This document shows positions 57,475 to 64,000 of a DNA stretch of 64,000 nt, piece by piece. Each line of letters opens with the position of its first letter. The stretch's first letter is position 1. The stretch is from contig CALVTM010000003.1 of the NCBI GenBank assembly GCA_944362615.1, positions 62,001 to 126,000 on the forward strand, read 5' to 3'. This DNA comes from an uncultured Clostridia bacterium (GTDB lineage: Bacteria; Bacillota; Clostridia; Christensenellales; Pumilibacteraceae). A program made the position numbers and the translations under genes. The notes under the pieces are model-generated. The model ran no database searches, was not told the origin of the DNA, and was given only the letters and a program-made list of their open reading frames with translations.

Positions 57475-60400
57475 ACGAGATTGCCCTCCGCATCTTCAAA
57501 CACAGCAACGAGCTGCAACATCTTATAGGTACTTCCGAGCGCCGTACCCGTCGTATTGCAAAGTTCAGAATCCACAGTATCATTTGCGAGGTCAAAGATT
57601 TCTCCTATATCCGTGATTGTTCCGTCATCATCCACTACAGCAATATACCAACCGACGAAGGTATATCGGTCTTTCGCAACGGGTGTTTTTACGCCGGAAA
57701 CATAGTACCCGTCGTTCACCTCTTCACGCAGGAAGAAACTGTTGGAATACTGACCGTCAATTGAATAACTCACAAGCAGACGTTCTCTGAACTCCGCAGT
57801 GATTGTCAGATATTCTGTTAGGTCTGGATCGTCATAGTCAACTGCCTCAATCGTATATCTGCCAGTTACGGTTGACTGACCGAGGAACCCTCCCGTCCAA
57901 CCGACAAAGTTGTAACCGCTCGGAGCCAACGCCTGAAAACTGCTGAAATCGACGACATAAACGCCGCTCGAATTCATATAAAGCGTCCTTTGCTGAGTCT
58001 GTCCGTTCGCTTCTGCAGTAACAGTAATACCCGGATCCCATATCGCATAAACGACAGGATCGCAGTCGCCGAAGCGAGAAATAAAATCGGTTATCGAATA
58101 CCCTGCCGAAATAACGGACGCCGCACGCGCCGAACCATTTTCTTCCATTGACCAGCCGAAAAAGATATCTTTTCCCTTGGCAAAATCAGTAGACGAAAGT
58201 GATTGTATCACCTGCAACAGACTATACGTCTTTGTATATGCATACCCTTTGCTGCCGTCGGCAAAAGTGTAATCTACGGCATCGCGCATGATCTCATCAG
58301 AGAACGGGTGCTCTTCATCCGTCACATATGTAACGGACACTTCGCCCTGACCGTCCAGCACATAAACATCCTGCGTCAGCGTAAACGAAACTCGTTCCGT
58401 TGAGGAAAGCGATATCGAAAACATGTAAGTCAGTCTGTATTTACCCGTTTCCGAAAAAGTCATCGAATATTGCTGCCCCGACAGCGACAAGCGCACCGCC
58501 CTTGCCGACTGCACGTTGTTTAACACTTCATTGCTGTCAAGCGAAGCATACTTTGCGGCGCTTACCGTAAGAGCGCCGAGAGAATTGCCCTCCATGTCAT
58601 ATACATACGGACGGATGAACGTGTATTCATATCCCGTAAAGTAGTCTTCCTCGTCAACGGAACGGAAATCCCTGTTTCCGCTGAATGTGATGCGGGCAAT
58701 ATACCGCATCGTAAAGGAATGTTCGCCGCGCGTGTAGTTCAATGTCAGAACCGCGAAATTGCTTTGGGATATGCTTTGCCACAACTGCTTTGCAAGCCCT
58801 TCCGTCATCTCCTCCGCAGAATATTCCGACGAATTTCCGTCAAGATACAGCCGATAAGACGAAAGCGCAAACCTGTAATCGCCGCTCGAAGTGTGCAGAT
58901 AATAATCCCGCAGCAATTCATCAAGATAATTCTCGGCGTTGAGATACCCCGTCGCGCTTGCCGCCGCGCCGAGCAATGCGCCGTTCGTATCTTCTTCCAA
59001 CGTCCCGGAATCGTACATGGTACCGTTGCCGGCTTCATCGTCCGTCACGCTGAAAAACGTGTCGTTTACCCCGTCCGCAATGTACTCAAAGTAAATATAC
59101 TGCTTTTCACCGTAAATGTTGGAGATTTCATAGACGACCAGCCTGTAATCCGTCGTCATTGTAAAATCCGACACTTCACGCGAGACGGCATGCAGATAAT
59201 AGACGCCGTTTTCTTCCGTGTAATACGCGACTTTCAGATCGTTCAGCCCCGACGTTCCGCTGTCATAATAATCGCCGACAAAGCTCCCGCTTTTTGCTCC
59301 CCATGTGTAGGTCACGACGGGATAAGTATATTCGCTGTCCAAAGTGATCGCATCGTCCGTAACATAGGTATTTTTATTTCCCGCCGAAAGGCTCCAATTT
59401 CCCTCCACCGTTATCTGCGGCTCCTCGTACAACACCGCTTCGACAAGAGAGATGCGCCTGTTCCCTGCGCTGCCCGATGAAAAAAGTATGGCGACGCTTT
59501 CCTCCATGACAAAAGAACCGTCAACCGATACGGACTGCGCAAAATCGGGTTCGCCATTCACCATCCGGTATGCCTGCCAGCTTACGGTGTTAAAATCGGC
59601 GTCGGAGTCCACCTTTTCTGCATACAGCTCGGAAAGCACGACCGACTGCCCCGCCCGGTACGATTTTCCGAGGCGATACTCGTCAAATTCGCGCATATTG
59701 GCGGATGTAAACGTGCCAAGCGTCATGGAATCGTAATATAGTTTTTCTCCGCATTCGGCAGCGACTGTCGGATCATACCCGAAAATCTCGCTCGAAACCG
59801 AGAAATACGCAATGTCGTAGCGCGAGTCGGCAACCGTCTGCACGTTAGTCGAGGCGGTGGGCGCAACGGTGATGCGGCTGTCGTAAGCCGTCCGCGACTG
59901 ATAAGAACTGTTCAGCCCCGTTGCCGTGAAAAAGTAGTTGATCATGCGCGTGGAAAGCCCGTATTCTTCCGTCGCATCGAACGTCTTGCCGCGTTCGTTC
60001 AGATCGTCTATATCTCCCGGATAATACTGTATTTCTTCCTCGGCGATAAAGGCGTCACCTTCCAAAGGCTCATAATCAATGGAAGTCAGCTTTACGATAT
60101 GCTCGTAATCTATCGTCATCAAAGTGTGCATTTCGCCCAGATCGACCGCCACTTCCATAAACCCGGTCGGAGAACCGGAAAGCACGAGCGCAGTCTGCAA
60201 ATTATCGCCGAGGTCGATGATACTGTAACAGTTGCCCGTTTCGGCATGAAATTCCACGGAATACTCTTTATACCTTCCGGCATTGTATGTTTCGGGGTAG
60301 TAATCGGACTCGACGCCCGTCTGCCCTTCAAAATCGGAAATATCGACCTCGTAGCACACCTGCCACGGCATAAAGGTAGCCATTCTGTCGTAATAATTCG

Positions 60401-61433
60401 CCGCAAGAGGTTCGAGAAGTTCGCCCAGGTAATATTCCGTAATGCCGAAATAGGGATACAGCGGTTTTACGAGCGTGTAGTTCCCGCCTTCGGCAATGAT
60501 ATACGAATAGACGGGGTTGAAACTGTCCATCATCGTTTCCGACATATCGAGTTGCGACATGTAAGTACGGACTAGATAGTACCCGTCTTCGAGAGGCACG
60601 GACGTATCTTCGAACGGGCGGGAAAAACCTATCAGTCTTTCAATGGAAAATTCTACGGTATAAGTCGTCTGCGTGGCAAGGCGCTGTTCGTCCGTAAGCC
60701 CATCCGTCTCCCAATTTATCGTGGAAACGTAGAAGTAGATGGGTGTGGAAAGATCCATACCCGTAATATCTATATAAAGCGTCTTTAACGTATCTGTGTA
60801 CGAATCGACGGTATCTGCAATGTAAATATCCGAATCGTTGAGCGCAGAGGCAAGCGTCACCTCATACGATTTATAATCGGAAAGTGAAAGCGGTTCGAGC
60901 GCACGGCAGTCGTACTGAATTTTCAGAAGAAGACCGTCGTCCGTCTTTTCGATATATGTTTCATCCGTCACAATATCGTCTGCCCAATTTTTATAGCCGT
61001 ATTCTTCTGCAAGTTCGCCGAGACTGAGAGTATCGTCCACGATAGCGGCATTGTAATCTATATCGTAAGTGCCGTTAGCAGAGAGCGCTTCCTGCTCCCA
61101 CTTTGCGTACAGTACCACATCGCGCATATAGAGATACAATATCCCGTCGGAATACGGCTTTGTATAAGCAGAATCGAAATACCAGCCCGAAAAGACGTAC
61201 CCCACCCTTGTAGGTACGGGCAGCGTCGGCATATTCTTCGCCGTGTACGTCATATCGGCGACGGGCGCATCCGCGTCCTCCGCCACAAATGAAATGGTAT
61301 ATTCTGTATCCCCGTAAACATTTTCCAAAATGTCCTGCGGCGTTTGTCCGTCATAGCCCGAACACGCCGTAAAACATACGGCTGAAAAACAAAGTACGGC
61401 GATGAGTATTGCAAGGATAGATTTCTTTTTCAT
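57468..61433 (-). CDS. Very large surface lipoprotein with InlB-type repeats
   Basis: A 1,321-residue lipoprotein: signal with lipobox FTAC (Cys24). Residues about 45-112 and several near the C-terminus resemble Listeria-Bacteroides (InlB B/Flg_new) repeats: PTRVGYVFSGWYFDSAYTKP near the start, GYNFVGWTGG and RYTFVGWYIAV near the end. The 1,000 residues between are beta-rich, Tyr/Ser/Asp-rich and unrecognised. Only 61 bases separate it from the upstream gene, filled by a terminator-like hairpin, and there is no clear ribosome binding site. It probably binds a host or microbial surface ligand. Confidence 0.8.
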   Translation of the reverse strand: MKKKSILAILIAVLCFSAVCFTACSGYDGQTPQDILENVYGDTEYTISFVAEDADAPVADMTYTAKNMPTLPVPTRVGYVFSGWYFDSAYTKPYSDGILYLYMRDVVLYAKWEQEALSANGTYDIDYNAAIVDDTLSLGELAEEYGYKNWADDIVTDETYIEKTDDGLLLKIQYDCRALEPLSLSDYKSYEVTLASALNDSDIYIADTVDSYTDTLKTLYIDITGMDLSTPIYFYVSTINWETDGLTDEQRLATQTTYTVEFSIERLIGFSRPFEDTSVPLEDGYYLVRTYMSQLDMSETMMDSFNPVYSYIIAEGGNYTLVKPLYPYFGITEYYLGELLEPLAANYYDRMATFMPWQVCYEVDISDFEGQTGVESDYYPETYNAGRYKEYSVEFHAETGNCYSIIDLGDNLQTALVLSGSPTGFMEVAVDLGEMHTLMTIDYEHIVKLTSIDYEPLEGDAFIAEEEIQYYPGDIDDLNERGKTFDATEEYGLSTRMINYFFTATGLNSSYQSRTAYDSRITVAPTASTNVQTVADSRYDIAYFSVSSEIFGYDPTVAAECGEKLYYDSMTLGTFTSANMREFDEYRLGKSYRAGQSVVLSELYAEKVDSDADFNTVSWQAYRMVNGEPDFAQSVSVDGSFVMEESVAILFSSGSAGNRRISLVEAVLYEEPQITVEGNWSLSAGNKNTYVTDDAITLDSEYTYPVVTYTWGAKSGSFVGDYYDSGTSGLNDLKVAYYTEENGVYYLHAVSREVSDFTMTTDYRLVVYEISNIYGEKQYIYFEYIADGVNDTFFSVTDDEAGNGTMYDSGTLEEDTNGALLGAAASATGYLNAENYLDELLRDYYLHTSSGDYRFALSSYRLYLDGNSSEYSAEEMTEGLAKQLWQSISQSNFAVLTLNYTRGEHSFTMRYIARITFSGNRDFRSVDEEDYFTGYEYTFIRPYVYDMEGNSLGALTVSAAKYASLDSNEVLNNVQSARAVRLSLSGQQYSMTFSETGKYRLTYMFSISLSSTERVSFTLTQDVYVLDGQGEVSVTYVTDEEHPFSDEIMRDAVDYTFADGSKGYAYTKTYSLLQVIQSLSSTDFAKGKDIFFGWSMEENGSARAASVISAGYSITDFISRFGDCDPVVYAIWDPGITVTAEANGQTQQRTLYMNSSGVYVVDFSSFQALAPSGYNFVGWTGGFLGQSTVTGRYTIEAVDYDDPDLTEYLTITAEFRERLLVSYSIDGQYSNSFFLREEVNDGYYVSGVKTPVAKDRYTFVGWYIAVVDDDGTITDIGEIFDLANDTVDSELCNTTGTALGSTYKMLQLVAVFEDAEGNLVW

Positions 61434-61445
61434 TTTTGTTTGCCC

Positions 61446-61483
61446 AAAAAATTTATCCGCGCCCGCCCGAAGACAGGCGCGGA
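61446..61483 (-). terminator. Intergenic (attenuating) terminator
   Basis: An 8-bp stem TCCGCGCC (61456-61463) / GGCGCGGA (61476-61483), followed on the minus strand by a T-rich run (61454-61446). It sits inside the only 61 bases between two co-oriented surface-protein genes, so the downstream lipoprotein would need read-through. Confidence 0.75.
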
Positions 61484-61494
61484 CTTCTGTTGAT

Positions 61495-64000
61495 TTATTG
61501 TCCTAAAATAGTATTTTTGTCCATTTCAGCATCGCTTGTAATTTTGTTTTGGGAATTAGGAACACCTTCCCACCAGCCTTCTTCAAAAATTGCAGAACTT
61601 TGACTCTGCAAATCTTCCTGCGAAAGCCATGTATCACCTTCGGGGCCATACCAATAAATCGTATTATATTTCTGTTCTCCTGTAGAAGTGTACCGCATAT
61701 CGGTAAAAGCATTCGTATGCACCTTAGATACAATGCCAAACTCGATTGCGTAATTAACAAAATATACAGAACCCTCCATAACCTCAAATCGAAGAACTGC
61801 AGTTTTTAACAAAGGCATCATTGTTGCAAAAGCAGCAGCCCTATATGAACTACCGATTGCGAGAGGATATCCCGCCGTCGGGTCGCCACCAGCAATAGCA
61901 ATCAATCTGACATCGATTACTGTAACGTCCGACCCATCAGAGGCCTTCTCTGTTCCCTGTTTTACATATTGGACGATTTCAAGATACATATTACTTGCGC
62001 CCATCGCCCAATAGAACTCGCCTGTTTTCAGATCATCCGCAACATATTCGCCAGCCATCGCTCCCTGAAGTCCAAGGAGAACATAGCGCGATTCTTCGCC
62101 CGCAACAGGTGTGAACGTTTCTATCGCCAATGTCTTAAAAGCATACGGCTGAATATCGGTGAGATCAGCAAGCGGCAGAATCATGGTAAGTTCATCCACA
62201 CCGCCTTCGGTGTTGACCGCCCAATTGCCGTCGGAATCCTGCACGCAGCCAGCGTTTTCAAAGGCGCTTTCACCGATGACGGAAAGTCCGCCGGGTGCAA
62301 TATCCACAAGCCTTAAATTACCCGTATTCATAAACGCTTCTACGCCGATTTTTGTAACTGTGTTTGCGATATACACTTCGGAAACGCCGCCGACATTCTT
62401 AAATGCGCCGTCCGCAATCGCCGTGACAATATATCCGTCTATTATATCAATAGTGACGCGATAAGTACCGTCGGTAAGCTGTTCCGCAGTAGTCGAATTA
62501 AATCCGGTAACGGTCGCCGTTTCGCCGTCTGCATTGACCGTATATGTAAAGCCGCCCGCCTTTGCATAACATTCGACGGTAATATACATATCGGAAGTTA
62601 TTGTGCCGCCTTTATATACCTCACCGACGTTGCGAACGATCACGGTATAATCCTCTTCGGAAACCCCTGCCGCTTCAAGAATAGCCTCAACGGTAAGCGT
62701 TTCGCCGCTCTTATAGCTGTCAAGTACGCTGGTCGTTACCTCGTTATCGCGCGAATAGGAGACCGTCAGGCGAATAGACACCGCCTCGCCAGCCGTTACA
62801 TCGCCGATGAACACAACTTTGACGTCATCTTCAAATTCGCTGCCGTTATGGGGAACACCAGAAGTGGAAACAAACGCATAGTCGCTTACGGGCAAATCAC
62901 CGGTACGCGCTATCGTAACATAAGTGATTTCGTCGAGATTGGAAACAATCGCATAAGAATCACGGGTTGTTCCCGATGCAGGCGTCGCATCGGGATTGTT
63001 GATTACCGACTGCGGCGTGAGCAGGGTGCCGGTATATGCGGAATAGTCCTCCGCAGCATTGTTATAGCCTACTTCACAGAAAGTGGAGGGCAGGTCAAGA
63101 TAGTCATAATTTAACGTGGAGAGCAGATAAACCTGCACGCCCGTTACGCCCTCTTCCACGACAAGTCTGCCGTCATCCGTAACATTCGACTGATACTCCG
63201 AGCAGAGTATCTTGCTGTCGCTGTCCACATAGTACAGTCTGCCGTCATCATACTCGAAATGGTCGTTTTGGGAAAGGTCGAGATTATTTGGAACAGCTAC
63301 CATGTTGGTTACCGTCGAGGGAATTATGATATTAAAATCATACCCTGCTTCTCTATAGTCAGTAGATTGTCCCTCTATATAGTCACTCCAAAAACAATCT
63401 ATAATTACTTCCAAACCTTGTGGAAGAATTAACTCGTTCAAATTGCTAAACCCCCAAAGAGAATTTTCTAACACTTTCAGGGTTTTAGGCAACGAAATCT
63501 CTTCTACTAAACTTTTATTATTACTCATTTGCAAACCGGAAATATATTCTATACCATCTGCAAATAAAATTTTTGTAAGTGATTCCGTATGGTCTAATAC
63601 GACACCAAACCTGTCAAACACAACTCCGAGCACATCACCATTTATAGTCTCCCCTTTACTGTCAACGCCATTAACGTCTTTTGAAAGGAAAGATATAACG
63701 GGGTACGTGACGTAATCGTCATTGTCGATATCCGATACATAATATTTATTATCTTGTCCTCCAACCGGAGCATACACAAGTCCCGGCGTTTTCCAAAGCA
63801 CGGTCAAAACTTCGTTTTCGTCAAACGTGTCCGCCGTAAAATCAATGGCGTTGCCTTCCGAATCGTTGTAGGAAATATCTTCGTCGTCCATATAACGCTT
63901 TACGAAGTCATCCACTCTTGTGTCGGGCGCGGTGGTCGTTTTACCCGGCGTTACAAGTTCGGTGTACAGCGGTTCATACCCGTTATCATAGGTAATCTTC
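61495..64000 (-). CDS. Leucine-rich-repeat surface protein, 5' end beyond the window
   Basis: The frame is open to the window edge: upstream of the GTG at 63915 it continues as KITYDNGYEPLYTELVTPGK, so at least 835 residues are visible and the start is missing. BspA/LRR_5-type units are clear (SLVEEISLPKTLKVLENSLW, VTKIGVEAFMNTGNLRLVDI, GLSVIGESAFENAG, IQPYAFKTLAIETF) among beta-rich linkers. YDNGYEPLYTE at the edge resembles an InlB-type repeat end. No C-terminal anchor is present (ending DAEMDKNTILGQ). It is the first visible gene of the surface-protein operon. Confidence 0.8.
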   Translation of the reverse strand, partial: KITYDNGYEPLYTELVTPGKTTTAPDTRVDDFVKRYMDDEDISYNDSEGNAIDFTADTFDENEVLTVLWKTPGLVYAPVGGQDNKYYVSDIDNDDYVTYPVISFLSKDVNGVDSKGETINGDVLGVVFDRFGVVLDHTESLTKILFADGIEYISGLQMSNNKSLVEEISLPKTLKVLENSLWGFSNLNELILPQGLEVIIDCFWSDYIEGQSTDYREAGYDFNIIIPSTVTNMVAVPNNLDLSQNDHFEYDDGRLYYVDSDSKILCSEYQSNVTDDGRLVVEEGVTGVQVYLLSTLNYDYLDLPSTFCEVGYNNAAEDYSAYTGTLLTPQSVINNPDATPASGTTRDSYAIVSNLDEITYVTIARTGDLPVSDYAFVSTSGVPHNGSEFEDDVKVVFIGDVTAGEAVSIRLTVSYSRDNEVTTSVLDSYKSGETLTVEAILEAAGVSEEDYTVIVRNVGEVYKGGTITSDMYITVECYAKAGGFTYTVNADGETATVTGFNSTTAEQLTDGTYRVTIDIIDGYIVTAIADGAFKNVGGVSEVYIANTVTKIGVEAFMNTGNLRLVDIAPGGLSVIGESAFENAGCVQDSDGNWAVNTEGGVDELTMILPLADLTDIQPYAFKTLAIETFTPVAGEESRYVLLGLQGAMAGEYVADDLKTGEFYWAMGASNMYLEIVQYVKQGTEKASDGSDVTVIDVRLIAIAGGDPTAGYPLAIGSSYRAAAFATMMPLLKTAVLRFEVMEGSVYFVNYAIEFGIVSKVHTNAFTDMRYTSTGEQKYNTIYWYGPEGDTWLSQEDLQSQSSAIFEEGWWEGVPNSQNKITSDAEMDKNTILGQ

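Overview
The window looks like chromosomal DNA of an endospore-forming, probably gut-dwelling member of Bacillota, class Clostridia. The evidence is a gerA-gerB-gerC germination operon, a SpoIIE-like phosphatase, sigma-A promoters of the TTGACA-17-TATAAT type, strong AGGAGG ribosome binding sites, and an integrative conjugative element (ICE) of the clostridial type. I see no rRNA, no confident tRNA and no CRISPR array.

Layout. (1) Positions 1-12,800 are core chromosome. A small Cys-containing protein is followed by the conserved rpmH-rnpA-yidD-yidC-jag cluster on the minus strand. Here the cluster ends in a membrane-anchored DUF2726 protein and is divergent from a small alarmone synthetase instead of dnaA. 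Next come trmL, a histidine phosphatase, spoIIE and the ger operon. (2) Positions 13,000-19,250 are visibly AT-rich and look acquired. They hold a BspA-like leucine-rich-repeat lipoprotein with a long Glu-Pro linker, then a minus-strand operon of glycosyltransferase, radical SAM protein and an alpha/beta hydrolase with an unrecognised N-terminal half. This operon is bracketed by two almost identical hairpins. (3) Positions 19,255-21,365 hold a PEBP-family protein, a PflX-like radical SAM protein with a leaderless-looking start, and a decayed IS200/IS605 element. (4) From 21,376 rightwards lies a large ICE. At its left edge is a Tn4451-type module (large serine recombinase, TnpW-like, RHH-like, TnpV) behind one promoter with a palindromic operator in its spacer. 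Then comes a type IV secretion locus: VirB4, VirB6-like, two pilin-like proteins and VirD4, plus two surface proteins that share the same Cys-rich repeat. Relaxase, accessory protein, two DNA methyltransferases, an ArdC-like antirestriction protein and a 4,147-residue polyvalent protein follow. A toxin-antitoxin-like pair sits in the opposite orientation between the last two. Small regulators, including a sigma-70 region 4-like protein and an XRE repressor, close the core at about 55,390. (5) Positions 55,500-64,000 carry a zinc-ribbon protein, a DtxR/MntR-like regulator, a NEAT-like surface protein, a 1,321-residue lipoprotein and a large leucine-rich-repeat protein cut by the window edge. 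They may be ICE cargo or chromosome; no right attachment site is visible.

How it fits together. The recombinase module would excise and integrate the element; relaxase, accessory protein and VirD4 would process and deliver DNA; VirB4, VirB6 and the pilins would form the channel. The methyltransferases, ArdC and the polyvalent protein would protect and prime incoming DNA. The most unusual feature is the 844-residue protein at 24,153-26,687, in which a secreted Ig-like and Cys-repeat adhesin is fused to a C-terminal domain closely resembling the element's own VirB2-like pilins. It suggests a membrane- or pilus-integrated mating adhesin.
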